Shown: positions 1 through 9,518, counted from the first letter of the stretch. The stretch: DNA of 64,000 nt from Bacteroidota bacterium (GCA_023957335.1 JAMLHC010000001.1:330017-394016); one strand, 5' to 3'. The notes: a model not told the origin generated them from the letters alone. Numbers and translations are program-made.

Positions 1-1079
1 AAACCATGTTTCCTGCTTTCCTTGCTGATTCCACCCTCAAAAACAAAAAGGAAATTTTATTAGATTCATTTTTTGCTGTTTTCCCTCAACGCATCCATTA
101 CCACGGAAACGAAGGAGCCGTAAAAGGCAGATGGGCATATTATTTAAATTTGTATCGCCCAACAGAGTACACCAAGATTATTGAATTATGTGAAAGAGCC
201 ATAGTGGTTGAAAACAACAAGTTAGAGTATATTGTTCCATCCACATACATGACAGCCATTTTTAACGCTTATAAAAACAAAAAAGCAAGCAAAGAAGATA
301 TTTTGAATGCTTATGATAAAATAGGCACTATCATGGATTTCAATGTAAATAGTAACGGACCTTATGCAGCTTATTGGAAACAAACCCAAGATGGAATTGA
401 AAACAGTTTGCGTGGCATTGTAAAAAGCGAAGATATCGATCAGATTTTCATGCCAAGACTTAAAGCCAATCCCAATGATACCGCACTCAAAGAAAAAATT
501 GTGAAACTATATAGAAGCGCACAAGCATATAATAGCCCTAACTATATTTCTGTATTAAAATCTCTTTTTGAAGTTAAACCGGATGCAACTACTGCAGAAG
601 AACTTGCAAAATACTACGACAACAATAATGACGTGAAGACTGCAAATACCTACTATGATAAAGCAGCAGGATATGCTGATGACCCAAAACGCAAAGAATC
701 CTTCTATATCAAAATTGCTGCTAATTATTTGAAAATAAACAATCCTTCACAAGCATTAAATTATACAAACAAAGTGTTGGCTTCTAATCCCGGTAACGGA
801 TACGCCCTGATTATAGAAGCTATGGCAAAATATAATATGGCAGTGAGCAATTGTACTGATCCATTTGACAAAAAAGCTGCTGCATGGGTAACTATCGATA
901 TGTTGCAGAAAGCCATCTCCATTGACCCTTCTATCAAAGATGAAGCACAAAGCAGAATCAATACTTACAAGAAACATGCACCAGATAAAGAAACTGCATT
1001 TTTCAAAGGTGTAACAGAAGGTCAACCCTATAATGTAAGTTGCATGAATGCCACCACAACAGTCAGATTTTTTGAATAA
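1..1079 (+). CDS. TPR-repeat protein, 5' end cut by the window edge
   Basis: Helical-repeat protein of unknown biochemical role. The visible 357 residues from the ATG at 6 contain degenerate TPR-like helix pairs, clearest near residues 215-265 (ANTYYDKAAGYA, then PSQALNYTNKVLASNPGNGYAL). The frame is open to base 3 with no upstream stop. No signal peptide is seen at the first Met, whereas related Bacteroidota proteins carry an N-terminal region of several tens of residues, so the true start probably lies left of the window. A TPR protein directly before lptC is a common arrangement in the phylum, which suggests an envelope role (inference). A terminator-like hairpin follows the stop at 1105-1140. 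Confidence 0.75.
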   Translation, partial: TMFPAFLADSTLKNKKEILLDSFFAVFPQRIHYHGNEGAVKGRWAYYLNLYRPTEYTKIIELCERAIVVENNKLEYIVPSTYMTAIFNAYKNKKASKEDILNAYDKIGTIMDFNVNSNGPYAAYWKQTQDGIENSLRGIVKSEDIDQIFMPRLKANPNDTALKEKIVKLYRSAQAYNSPNYISVLKSLFEVKPDATTAEELAKYYDNNNDVKTANTYYDKAAGYADDPKRKESFYIKIAANYLKINNPSQALNYTNKVLASNPGNGYALIIEAMAKYNMAVSNCTDPFDKKAAAWVTIDMLQKAISIDPSIKDEAQSRINTYKKHAPDKETAFFKGVTEGQPYNVSCMNATTTVRFFE

Positions 1080-1662
1080 AATTAATGACTATATCCTTTT
1101 GAACAAAAACCCGTTTGATACAACAATCATACGGGTTTTTGTCTTTATTTTCTTTTTTGTGTTTGCATCATGCACTAATAATAAAAAAGAAATTATCAAT
1201 CAATTAGACCACCTGCAAGAAGTATTGACAACTGAGACTGCTGAAGATATTAAGATTTTATATACAGATTCGGGATTTCTTAAAGCGGTATTAACATCAC
1301 CCAAAGCCGTGTCAAAAAGAGGCAATGAAAACCCTTATACTGAAATGCCGAACGGTCTTAAATCTGTTTTTTTCAATCAAAATAAACAAGTCGAAAGTAC
1401 TGTTTCTTCTGAATATGGAATCAGTTATGAAAAAGAACAAAAGGTTATTCTCAGACGAAATGTTGATGTGGTTAATATTAAGAATGAGAAGTTGAATACG
1501 GAAGAATTGATTTGGGACCAAAAGTCCAAAAAGATTTATACAGACAAATTTGTAAAGATAACCACCCCAACAGAGATTCTTACCGGATATGGACTCATTG
1601 CGGATGAGGATTTCAGTAATTGGGTAATAAAAAAGGCAAGCGGAGAATTTAATTTAGAATAA
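1048..1662 (+). CDS. lptC: LPS export periplasmic lipoprotein LptC
   Basis: LptC links the inner-membrane LptBFG transporter to the periplasmic LptA bridge in lipopolysaccharide export. The protein has a hydrophobic stretch ending in a lipobox (FVFASC), then an all-beta LptC domain with Bacteroidota-typical motifs: IKILYTDSGFLKAVLTSP, NTEELIWDQKSKKIYTDKF and VKITTPTEILTGYG. The ATG at 1048 overlaps the preceding gene by 32 bases and gives an unusually long 27-residue n-region. A TTG at 1099 would start 20 bases after the upstream stop and give a more normal lipoprotein signal (MNKNPFDTT, then a hydrophobic core, then ASC). The signal-peptide coding region is also part of a terminator-like hairpin. 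Family assignment is firm; the start is uncertain. Confidence 0.88.
   Translation: MPPQQSDFLNKINDYILLNKNPFDTTIIRVFVFIFFFVFASCTNNKKEIINQLDHLQEVLTTETAEDIKILYTDSGFLKAVLTSPKAVSKRGNENPYTEMPNGLKSVFFNQNKQVESTVSSEYGISYEKEQKVILRRNVDVVNIKNEKLNTEELIWDQKSKKIYTDKFVKITTPTEILTGYGLIADEDFSNWVIKKASGEFNLE
1105..1140 (+). terminator. terminator-like hairpin at the lptC start
   Basis: AAAAACCCGT and ACGGGTTTTT form a perfect 10-bp stem around a 16-nt loop, followed by a T-rich stretch. It lies 25 bases after the TPR gene stop but inside the lptC signal-peptide codons. It may terminate the upstream transcript or attenuate lptC. Confidence 0.6.
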
Positions 1663-1674
1663 CTTGCACCTCCA

Positions 1675-1872
1675 ATGACAGCTAACTGGTTTTTACTGAT
1701 TTTGTGGATGTTTGTTGCAGCTATAGCGGTTATTGAAATGACCGCTGCATACTTAGACAATGGACTTTCAAGCATTAAGACATGGCTGTTCTTTGCATTG
1801 CTGATTGCGTCTTTTTTCTTTATAGTCAGACTGCGAAAATTGCGTAACAAAGAGAAAATTAAAGGTAAATAA
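1675..1872 (+). CDS. small two-TM membrane protein
   Basis: Unrecognised 65-residue protein with two predicted membrane helices (about residues 5-26 and 37-53) and a basic C-terminal tail (RLRKLRNKEKIKGK). It starts 12 bases after the lptC stop on the same strand, so it is probably co-transcribed with it. A short membrane protein at this place after lptC is seen in other Bacteroidota, and the charged tail fits the positive-inside rule with the C-terminus in the cytoplasm. No function can be given. Its stop lies two bases from the convergent ygiD stop, which leaves no room for a terminator. Confidence 0.6.
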   Translation: MTANWFLLILWMFVAAIAVIEMTAAYLDNGLSSIKTWLFFALLIASFFFIVRLRKLRNKEKIKGK

Positions 1873-1873
1873 G

Positions 1874-2755
1874 TTAACCTATTTTATAAGAAGTCATAGT
1901 AAGCGAACCGGCTAAAGCCGCATCATTGAAAATACTGATTTCTTCGTTTGGCTCCGCCAATGCCAAGGCATACAAAAGAGGCAGATAATGCTCCGGTGTA
2001 GGTACCGCAAGTTCAAACGCCTTGCCGAGTGATTTATAATTAATAATTTTGGCAAAATCCCTATTGAGAACACTCTTCCTGACTATATCATTGGCTTCTA
2101 ATGCCCAATCAAAACCATAATTCTCATTGATTTTATTCCATGCAACTAAACGCAGGTTGTGTACTATATTTCCACTGCCTATGATTAAAACTCCTTTTTT
2201 CCGAAGGCTTGATAATTCTTGAGCCAACTCAAAGTGATACCGAGCATCCTTTGTATAATCAATACTTAGTTCAACAACAGGCACATCCGCATTAGGGTAC
2301 AAATGTTTTAGCACAGTCCATGCACCATGGTCTAATCCCCAGTCTTGATTTAAACCTATTTCTGATTTACTTAATAAAGCTTGGGTCTGTTTGGCAAGTT
2401 CAGGATTTCCTAATACCGGATATTCTACTTCATACAACTCTTTGGGAAATCCACCAAAATCATGGATAGTTTTGGGGTGTTCCATTGCTGTTACAAAAGT
2501 ACCACGTGTTTCCCAGTGGGCGGAGACACAAATAATCGCTTGAGGTTTCGGTATTTGTTTGCTAACATTTCTAAACCCTTCCACAAACTCATTTTCTTCA
2601 ATTGCATTCATAGGATTGCCGTGTCCAACAAATAACACCGGCATTTTGACCGAGTCTTCCAAACTAAAATTCAGCTGATTCAGCGCGTTCATTTTCATGG
2701 CTTGATAAGCAAATGGAGCAAGAACTAAGGTTTTGAGAAATTTCTTCCTATCCAT
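1874..2755 (-). CDS. ygiD: DODA-type extradiol dioxygenase YgiD
   Basis: Member of the LigB/DODA superfamily of class III extradiol ring-cleavage dioxygenases, annotated by homology as 4,5-DOPA dioxygenase. Metal-binding and active-site histidines are visible in FVGHGNPMNA, TIHDFGGFP and SGNIVHNLR, and the LDHGAW motif is intact. The length of 293 is usual plus an N-terminal extension. That extension (DRKKFLK, then a hydrophobic patch) resembles a degenerate Tat signal with RK in place of RR, so export is possible but not shown. The gene is monocistronic and convergent with the lptC run. The natural substrate is unknown. Confidence 0.87.
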   Translation of the reverse strand: MDRKKFLKTLVLAPFAYQAMKMNALNQLNFSLEDSVKMPVLFVGHGNPMNAIEENEFVEGFRNVSKQIPKPQAIICVSAHWETRGTFVTAMEHPKTIHDFGGFPKELYEVEYPVLGNPELAKQTQALLSKSEIGLNQDWGLDHGAWTVLKHLYPNADVPVVELSIDYTKDARYHFELAQELSSLRKKGVLIIGSGNIVHNLRLVAWNKINENYGFDWALEANDIVRKSVLNRDFAKIINYKSLGKAFELAVPTPEHYLPLLYALALAEPNEEISIFNDAALAGSLTMTSYKIG

Positions 2756-2836
2756 TCTTTAGCAAAGATGCAAAATTTTCTTTATCCAAGAATACACCTT
2801 GCAAACAATTGGATAAACAAGAATTGTTGTCTTTGA

Positions 2837-3976
2837 TTATTTGCTTGCAGAACTCTCTTGTTTTACAAAAGATTGAATATTCTCCACAATATATTTTAGC
2901 TGGTCTTCGTCCATCTCGGTACTGATCGGTAATGAAACGACATTTTGTGCTAAGTGTTCAGAAATAGGAATTACATCTTCTGTTTTATAAGCATTCTGTC
3001 TATGAATAGGGATTGGATAATAAACCATGGATGGGATATTCTTGGACGCTAAAAAAGATTTGAAACTTTCTCTGTCTATCCCATTTAAAACCAAAGTATA
3101 TTGATGAAAGACATGAGTTGAATAACTTGCTCTGGCAGGTAATTCAATCGTAGGACTAAACTCTTTAAAAGCATTGTCATAATATGTGGCTACTTTGTTT
3201 CTTGCTGCATTGTATTCATCCAGATGTGGAAGTTTTGCCAACAATATTGCCGCCTGAATAGTATCTAATCTTGAGTTCACACCCACCATGTCATGAATAT
3301 ACTTTACTTTTTGTCCGTGGTTGGCAATACATTGCAACTTAGCCCCCAATATTGCATCTTGTGTGACAAGAGCGCCTCCGTCACCATAACATCCAAGATT
3401 TTTTGAAGGGAAAAAAGAGGTTGTTCCAATATGTCCGATTGTTCCTGCCTTTTGGGTTGAACCATCCTTAAAAGTATAATCTGCGCCAATAGCTTGGGCA
3501 TTATCTTCTATGACAAACAAGTTAAATTCTTTAGCAATCTGAATCAACTCTTCCATAGGTGCACATTGTCCAAACAGGTGAACAGGAGCAATCACTTTAG
3601 TTTTGGCTGTAATCTTTTCTCTTACGGAATGAGGGTCAATCGTATAATAATGCGGATGTACATCTGCATAAACAGGCTTTAATCCAAGCAATTTTACAAC
3701 TTCTGCCAGTGCAACATAGTTAAAAGAGGGTATAATAACTTCATCATCAGGTTCTAACTCAAGTGCCATCAAGGCAATTTGCAGTGCATCCGTTCCATTG
3801 GCACAAGGAATTACATGATTCACATGCAAATATTTGCCCAGTTCATTAGCAAAATGTTTTACTTCGGCTCCATTGATAAAAGACGAAGAGTCTATAACAG
3901 CTTCAATCCCTGAGAGTACTTCTTCTTTAATTTTGAGATATTGACCATGAAGATCAACCATAGAAATGGGTTTCAT
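2837..3976 (-). CDS. DegT/DnrJ/EryC1/StrS aminotransferase
   Basis: PLP-dependent sugar aminotransferase that converts a nucleotide-linked keto-sugar to an amino-sugar for surface polysaccharide. The PLP-binding Asp is D158 (VIEDNAQA) and the Schiff-base lysine K192 (FFPSKNLGCYGDGGA). The N-terminal VDLHGQY motif is typical of the family, as is the length of 379. The start codon overlaps the stop of the upstream O-antigen ligase-like gene by one base, so the two are translationally coupled and probably serve the same glycan. The exact sugar cannot be told from the sequence; the motif set resembles the WbpE/WecE branch. Confidence 0.88.
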   Translation of the reverse strand: MKPISMVDLHGQYLKIKEEVLSGIEAVIDSSSFINGAEVKHFANELGKYLHVNHVIPCANGTDALQIALMALELEPDDEVIIPSFNYVALAEVVKLLGLKPVYADVHPHYYTIDPHSVREKITAKTKVIAPVHLFGQCAPMEELIQIAKEFNLFVIEDNAQAIGADYTFKDGSTQKAGTIGHIGTTSFFPSKNLGCYGDGGALVTQDAILGAKLQCIANHGQKVKYIHDMVGVNSRLDTIQAAILLAKLPHLDEYNAARNKVATYYDNAFKEFSPTIELPARASYSTHVFHQYTLVLNGIDRESFKSFLASKNIPSMVYYPIPIHRQNAYKTEDVIPISEHLAQNVVSLPISTEMDEDQLKYIVENIQSFVKQESSASK

Positions 3977-5340
3977 TATTTTAGCAATTTTTGAGTTGGC
4001 AAAGGTATTGTACTGTCCGATATTTTGGTTCTCTTCACTAATTTATTGGGAGTAAATGCCGCTATAACAAAACCGAACCACAGTTGCCATGTATAAGGGT
4101 TTAGCGATGCCACCATAAAACTTTCAAAAATTCCAATAACTACCGCTCCAAAAAACAAGGGTGCAATGGAAGGAGATTTTTTCTGTGCTCTAAAGACAAG
4201 GTAAATTACCCCTGACAAGAAAGAAACTAAGCCTAAGAGGCCTGTATTGAGCCAGATAGTAAGATATGAATTATGAATATTTCCGTAGTTGTGAATCAAC
4301 ATAGGAATCTCGGCATACCATTTTTTGTCCCAATGAGAATACTCTGCATAGGTAAAACCATATCCCAGCCAATAGTGGCTTTGAATTTCTCGCCAACAAG
4401 CATCCCACACATAAATCCTGCCCGATGCATAGGAAATAGTATCAAGTCGAAACTCGGATTGCAAACCAAAATCTATAATAAGTGTTTCAAACCAAGCAGT
4501 AATTACAGCATAACCGGATGCAATCACAAGCGCAATAACAAAACCCGCAAAAAACTTAACCTTAATAGTCCTAAAGAGAAAAAATATTACTAATGCCATC
4601 AATGCACTTCTTGACGCGCTCAACAAGACCGTAAAAATAAAAACCCCAATAAACAACCAATACATCTTGGCAGAAAATAGTTTTGGAAACTTATCTTTTA
4701 CCAACACAATATTCATAATAAAAAGAGCTGAGAAAATCCCGACACCATTGGGGTTACGATGTATTCCATTAAACCTGCCAAAATGCGCAAATCCTTCGGG
4801 GTTAATCCTAGACATTACAATACTGATTGCATAAAGTGCCACAAACATAAAGAGTAACTTTCTCAAGAATGAAGCACCTCCTGGACGGTTCAACACATGC
4901 AATAATACAGCAGGTACTATAACAATCATGAGTCCATAGGAAATCAACTTTTGGAAACCCAAGAAATCAAAATTGACAAGTATAAGTCCTAATAATGCAA
5001 TAAACAGATATGCCCAGAAATAATTAATGAACGAGTTCTTAATGGGATTTTTAGTCTTTGTCATCACATATAAGAAAAGCAAAATAGACACAAACTCCTT
5101 CGCGTTACCGGCATTGAGAAACATTGGCATTACACTATCCGAAAACAACAGAATTATAAGAAAAAGTATGAAAGCGTCACCAAGTCTGTTTTTTGTTAGA
5201 TTCCACCCAATAACACCCAAAACAACAAGTGAAGCTACAATACTTCCGGCAAATGATGATAAGAGAATCAGAATAAGCTGCAGGATAATTTCCTTGCTCA
5301 GTAATAGTAATCCTTTGGCTTCTTTGAGAAGTTGCTGCAC
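3976..5340 (-). CDS. O-antigen ligase/polymerase-family membrane protein
   Basis: Polytopic inner-membrane protein of 454 residues with about a dozen hydrophobic segments. It has the WaaL/Wzy signature region: a large periplasmic loop around residues 330-375, ending in HNYGNIHNSYLTIWLNTGLLG, which carries the conserved HNS-type histidine. These proteins either join O-antigen to lipid A core or polymerise polysaccharide, and sequence alone does not separate the two. It lies 40 bases after bamA's upstream boundary on the same strand and overlaps the aminotransferase start. Its position directly downstream of bamA is unusual, because skp/ompH genes are commonly found there in this phylum. Confidence 0.85.
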   Translation of the reverse strand: MQQLLKEAKGLLLLSKEIILQLILILLSSFAGSIVASLVVLGVIGWNLTKNRLGDAFILFLIILLFSDSVMPMFLNAGNAKEFVSILLFLYVMTKTKNPIKNSFINYFWAYLFIALLGLILVNFDFLGFQKLISYGLMIVIVPAVLLHVLNRPGGASFLRKLLFMFVALYAISIVMSRINPEGFAHFGRFNGIHRNPNGVGIFSALFIMNIVLVKDKFPKLFSAKMYWLFIGVFIFTVLLSASRSALMALVIFFLFRTIKVKFFAGFVIALVIASGYAVITAWFETLIIDFGLQSEFRLDTISYASGRIYVWDACWREIQSHYWLGYGFTYAEYSHWDKKWYAEIPMLIHNYGNIHNSYLTIWLNTGLLGLVSFLSGVIYLVFRAQKKSPSIAPLFFGAVVIGIFESFMVASLNPYTWQLWFGFVIAAFTPNKLVKRTKISDSTIPLPTQKLLK

Positions 5341-5380
5341 GGTTGCGAAGGTATAAAACTATTTGAAGTCATAACAAGGC

Positions 5381-7912
5381 TTAGAACTGCTGTCCCAAAT
5401 AGAAGTGGAAGCGGCCCGGCTTATCTCCGGGATTCACTTGTTTCCAATCAAATCCATATCCATAATCAACCCCAATCAATCCAAACATCGGCAAAAACAG
5501 TCGCAATCCTACCCCACCTGCTCTACGCAAATCAAAAGGATTGAAATTTTTAAAATTTACCCAAGCATTACCTGCTTCCAAAAATGATAAAACATAGATT
5601 GTTGCATTCGGATTATCCGTAATAGGATATCGTAATTCAAGCGTTTGTTTACTAAAAATTGTACCTCCAATATTGCGATAACCGGAGGCTGCGGTAGAAA
5701 TTTCTCCTTCATCATAGCCTCTTTGTGACACTATTTCGGTGCCATAAAATGTAAAACCTGACAATCCGCTTCCTCCCACCACGAATCTCTCAAAGGGAGA
5801 TAATCCAATAAGCGGGTTATAACTGCCCATAACCCCAAAACGCGATCTTGCCATCAAAACAAATTTTGTTTTATTAAAAGGTTTTAAATACCATTCAGCG
5901 TCAAATTTCCATTTATGATATTCAACCCATTTGTATTTTTCTTCGTTAGTAGCATTCGTCCAATCCTTAGATGAAAGAAGTGAGAAAGGCGGTGTAAATG
6001 CAAGCGACAACGACACATTGCTCCCTCCTGTAGGGAAGATAAACCCGCCCTCTAACGCATTTCGAGACAAAGCCGTCTGAAATTCAAGAGTTCTTGATTT
6101 GCCATTTTCGATGACTTCAAAAAAGTCTTTTCCGTTCTGAATTTTATAACGCTGATAAGTCATAGAATACATAATAGAAAAGTTATCATCCGGCCATTTC
6201 AATCGTTTAGCCAAGGAAACACTAGCTCCTGTGGTCATCATGGATTGTCTTGCAGGATCGCTTTTGGGGCGACCGTTAAAATTATAAATTGAGTGAAACA
6301 CACTCGTAGTAAACGAATTTGGCTTGCGTCCACCTAACCAAGGTTCAGTAAATGAAAAATTATAGGCTTGAAAGAATCCGCTGCTTTGTCCTCTCAACGA
6401 TAATTTTTGCCCATCACCTACAGGAATAGGATTCCAAAGCTTAGGGTTCAGCATTTTTTTTGATGAAAAATTATTCAAAACCAAACCTAAAGTACCCACA
6501 AATTGGGCACTTTGTCCGCCATAACCGGGTCCAATTCCTCCTGACAATTCAATCTGGTCTGAGGCTTTCTCCACAACCGTATATTCTATATCCACCGTAC
6601 CATCAGCAGGATTGGGTTTGGGCACTACATTAATCTGTTGAGGATCAAACAAGCCCATTGATGATAACTCACGCACAGTACGTTGAATATCAGAACGTGA
6701 AAATTTCTGACCGGGACGTGTTCTTAATTCTCTGATAATCACATGGTCGCTGGTTTTGTAGTTACCTCGAACTATCATGTTTCTTAGGGTTGCTTGCTCC
6801 CCTTCCTGAATCTTAATCTCTACATCTATTGAATCTCCTTCTACATTGATTTCCAAAGGGACAGCGTTGAAAAACAAGTAACCATCATCCATATATAGTC
6901 CTTGAACATCATATCCATCAGGGCTTGCATACAGCTTTTCATCAAATCTTGATTGGTTGTACACATCGCCACTTTCGATTCCTAAGACTCTCGAAAGTAT
7001 TTCATCAGAAAAAACGGTATTGCCCGAGAAGGTGATATTTCTAAAATAATATTGTATTCCCTCCTTAATGTGCATTTTAACGACAACCCTATTGTCACTA
7101 ATCTTAATGACGGAATCAGTTTCAATTTGCATATCTCTGAATCCTTTTGAATGATAGAGTTTAATCAAATCCAGCTTATCCATTTCATAATCATCTTCTA
7201 TAAACTTAGCAGATTTGAAAATATTGATTTTGTTTTTTCTACGTTTGGTGTTTTTAAAACTTTTTCTGAGTTGCGCGTCTGTCAATGCAATGTTTCCAAC
7301 AAATTCAAAGTCATAAAGTTTTACTTTCTGACCCTTATCAATATATATTCTGAAAATATTCGCATTACTTTTATCTTTATCGGGTATAGATTCTATGCGA
7401 ACATTTGCACTAAAATATCCTTTTTCATAATAAAACTGCTTAATCTCACGCGTGGTTTTATTAATGAGGTCTTCATTAATAATCATGTTTCCTTTGAGCG
7501 AAATTTCATCTCGGACATTTCGGGCTTCCGACCTTTTCAATCCCGGGAACGTAAACTTAGATAATCGAGGTCTTTCTTTAACCCAAATAATAATATTAGC
7601 GGTGTCATCGTGAATCGTTTGGACATATACTTTTACATCTGAAAAAAGTTCTTGTCGCCATAGATTGGTTATGATATCGCTGACCTTGGGTCCCGGAATC
7701 TTGATTTTCTGACCTAAAGATAAGTTTGAATAGACAACAATCAATGAGGTTTCAACAAACACATTGCCCTCTACTACTATATTGTTTATGACTATTTCTT
7801 TTTGAGCTGAAAAATCAAAATTCAATAGTTGTGCACTGTCTTTCTGCCCATAGACCCCTCTTATTGTAAAGAGTGCAAAAAGAATGTAGATATAAATTTT
7901 CTTATTTTTCAT
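5381..7912 (-). CDS. bamA: outer-membrane protein assembly factor BamA
   Basis: BamA folds and inserts beta-barrel proteins into the outer membrane. The 843-residue protein has a signal peptide (cut near VYGQ), several POTRA domains over about residues 40-440 (for example INNIVVEGNVFVET, YYFRNITFSGNTVFSD and ATLRNMIVRGNYKTSD), and a C-terminal Omp85 barrel with GSGLSGF and terminal FHFYLGQQF ending in Phe. The start overlaps the end of uppS by 11 bases. bamD, the other core Bam lipoprotein, lies in this window at about 57.5 kb. The uppS-bamA pairing is conserved in Bacteroidota. Confidence 0.95.
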   Translation of the reverse strand: MKNKKIYIYILFALFTIRGVYGQKDSAQLLNFDFSAQKEIVINNIVVEGNVFVETSLIVVYSNLSLGQKIKIPGPKVSDIITNLWRQELFSDVKVYVQTIHDDTANIIIWVKERPRLSKFTFPGLKRSEARNVRDEISLKGNMIINEDLINKTTREIKQFYYEKGYFSANVRIESIPDKDKSNANIFRIYIDKGQKVKLYDFEFVGNIALTDAQLRKSFKNTKRRKNKINIFKSAKFIEDDYEMDKLDLIKLYHSKGFRDMQIETDSVIKISDNRVVVKMHIKEGIQYYFRNITFSGNTVFSDEILSRVLGIESGDVYNQSRFDEKLYASPDGYDVQGLYMDDGYLFFNAVPLEINVEGDSIDVEIKIQEGEQATLRNMIVRGNYKTSDHVIIRELRTRPGQKFSRSDIQRTVRELSSMGLFDPQQINVVPKPNPADGTVDIEYTVVEKASDQIELSGGIGPGYGGQSAQFVGTLGLVLNNFSSKKMLNPKLWNPIPVGDGQKLSLRGQSSGFFQAYNFSFTEPWLGGRKPNSFTTSVFHSIYNFNGRPKSDPARQSMMTTGASVSLAKRLKWPDDNFSIMYSMTYQRYKIQNGKDFFEVIENGKSRTLEFQTALSRNALEGGFIFPTGGSNVSLSLAFTPPFSLLSSKDWTNATNEEKYKWVEYHKWKFDAEWYLKPFNKTKFVLMARSRFGVMGSYNPLIGLSPFERFVVGGSGLSGFTFYGTEIVSQRGYDEGEISTAASGYRNIGGTIFSKQTLELRYPITDNPNATIYVLSFLEAGNAWVNFKNFNPFDLRRAGGVGLRLFLPMFGLIGVDYGYGFDWKQVNPGDKPGRFHFYLGQQF

Positions 7913-8648
7913 TCACTAACTGTTCACTGGTTTTTCCGAACCTTCTTTCTCTATTTTGATAATCTAAAATTGCTTGATAAAAATGCTCTTTTTTAAAATC
8001 AGGCCAAAATATCGGAGTAAAATAAAACTCAGAATAGGCTGATTCCCAAAGGAGAAAATTACTGATTCTTTGTTCACCACCAGTTCTAATAATAAGTTCA
8101 GGCTCCGGGAATTGGGCAGTACTGAGGGATTGGGCAATCAAATGTTCATCTATCTGTTCGGAACTAATTTCATTTGACTTCACTTTTTCTGAAATATTTC
8201 TTATCGCCTTGGTTATATCCCATTTTGCACTGTAATTGATTGCCAAAATAACTGTTATTCCTGAATGGGTTTGAGTATTGACAACAGCCTCGTTAAGTTG
8301 AGCCCGCACTTCTGATGCAAGTTCTGAGACATCTCCAATAATTTGAAGGCGTATCTCATTTTCTGTCAAGGTCTTAATTTCTTTTCGAATGGTTTTTACA
8401 AGCAGACTCATTAACCCACTAACTTCTAATACCGGTCTATTCCAATTCTCCTTTGAAAAAGTATAGAGTGTCAAGTATTTAATTCCGATTTTGGCTGCAG
8501 CTTCTACAATTTCACGTACAGACCCTACTCCATATTCATGTCCTATCAATCTTGACAAACCTTTTCTTTTTGCCCATCTACCATTACCATCCATAATAAG
8601 GGCAACATGTTGAGGGACTTTTTCTATATCAATTTCTGTATGTTCCAA
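7902..8648 (-). CDS. uppS: isoprenyl transferase (undecaprenyl diphosphate synthase)
   Basis: Cis-prenyltransferase that makes undecaprenyl diphosphate, the lipid carrier for peptidoglycan and O-antigen. The hallmark MDGNGRWAKRKG holds the catalytic Asp (D20) and the diphosphate-binding loop. Also present are YTFSKENWNRP and PELIIRTGGEQRISNFLLWESAYSEFYF, the dimer/IPP-binding C-terminal motif. Length 248 is standard. It lies between a DUF6089 gene and bamA, with an 11-base overlap into bamA. An imperfect promoter-like box (TAAATTCG on the minus strand, 8666-8673) lies in the 27-base gap upstream. Confidence 0.95.
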   Translation of the reverse strand: MEHTEIDIEKVPQHVALIMDGNGRWAKRKGLSRLIGHEYGVGSVREIVEAAAKIGIKYLTLYTFSKENWNRPVLEVSGLMSLLVKTIRKEIKTLTENEIRLQIIGDVSELASEVRAQLNEAVVNTQTHSGITVILAINYSAKWDITKAIRNISEKVKSNEISSEQIDEHLIAQSLSTAQFPEPELIIRTGGEQRISNFLLWESAYSEFYFTPIFWPDFKKEHFYQAILDYQNRERRFGKTSEQLVNEK

Positions 8649-8675
8649 GATTGTGTAAAGGCTGGCGAATTTATA

Positions 8676-9518
8676 TTAAAATGATTTATCGTTTGCACAA
8701 GGTACGCTACCAAATTTATACCCTATTCTAAAGTTTATAAAAAAGAACCAATCATTCAGATGCGGATCTCCTCTCATCATTCTATCCGGAGCAGTAAAAT
8801 TGATATCGGAGCCTTCCTTGTACCTGTGTGACATCATTGCGGCTAATTGTCCCTTATCTGCAAGTGTTTTATTATAAGAAGGATATTCTCCCTTTACGTC
8901 ATCCAAATAATCCGTCCATGTTTTTCTGAAACCTAATTCAAATCCAACAACCAAATTTTGGCTTTGTTTCCATTTAAGACCAAAACCTATCGGCAGTGCC
9001 GGTTGAATCAGACTGTACTTTTTTTTCCCATCCAAGCCTTGACCTTCTGTTCCTAAATCTCGTAATGAAACCACTTCATTATTATATTTTGTTTTGGGAT
9101 CAAAACGAAAAACACTTAAGCCGGTAAGCATATAAGGTGAGAATGACTTCATATTTGGGCTTAGCCCAAAAGGGTTAAAATTAAATTCTGCCACAACTCC
9201 GGCTTCATAAATATTAGAATAAAAGCTCAAATTTCGCTGGGTATAAGCAACGAAATTCTTATCCGAACCGGAAATTTTAGCATAGGAAAACTGATAGCGT
9301 AGAGAAACCCATTCATTGTAATTGCGTTGAAAATAGGCACCAAACATGGGGTGTGTTTCAGAAAAAACTATTTCTTTGGCTAAGTCTCCATGGTAGTTTG
9401 AGCCTCCAAACATAACTCCGAATTCCATTTTACCTGCAAAAAACCGCTGTGCCTGAGTAGAAAGATTGAACGACAACAGTATGGAAAGTATCAGGTATTT
9501 GGAATTCCTTCTTATCAT
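8676..9518 (-). CDS. DUF6089 family outer-membrane beta-barrel protein
   Basis: Secreted beta-barrel-type protein of unknown function. It has a signal peptide (cut after STQAQ), then GVMFGGSNYHGDLAKE, regular aromatic/glycine alternation, and the shared GFELGFRKTWTDYLDDVKGEYPSY motif. The C-terminus (INFRIGYKF) resembles a barrel closing strand. It is a paralogue of the gene directly upstream, with which it overlaps by four bases (ATGA), so it is the product of a tandem duplication. A DUF6089 gene next to uppS is conserved in Bacteroidota, suggesting a link to envelope assembly (inference). Confidence 0.82.
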   Translation of the reverse strand: MIRRNSKYLILSILLSFNLSTQAQRFFAGKMEFGVMFGGSNYHGDLAKEIVFSETHPMFGAYFQRNYNEWVSLRYQFSYAKISGSDKNFVAYTQRNLSFYSNIYEAGVVAEFNFNPFGLSPNMKSFSPYMLTGLSVFRFDPKTKYNNEVVSLRDLGTEGQGLDGKKKYSLIQPALPIGFGLKWKQSQNLVVGFELGFRKTWTDYLDDVKGEYPSYNKTLADKGQLAAMMSHRYKEGSDINFTAPDRMMRGDPHLNDWFFFINFRIGYKFGSVPCANDKSF

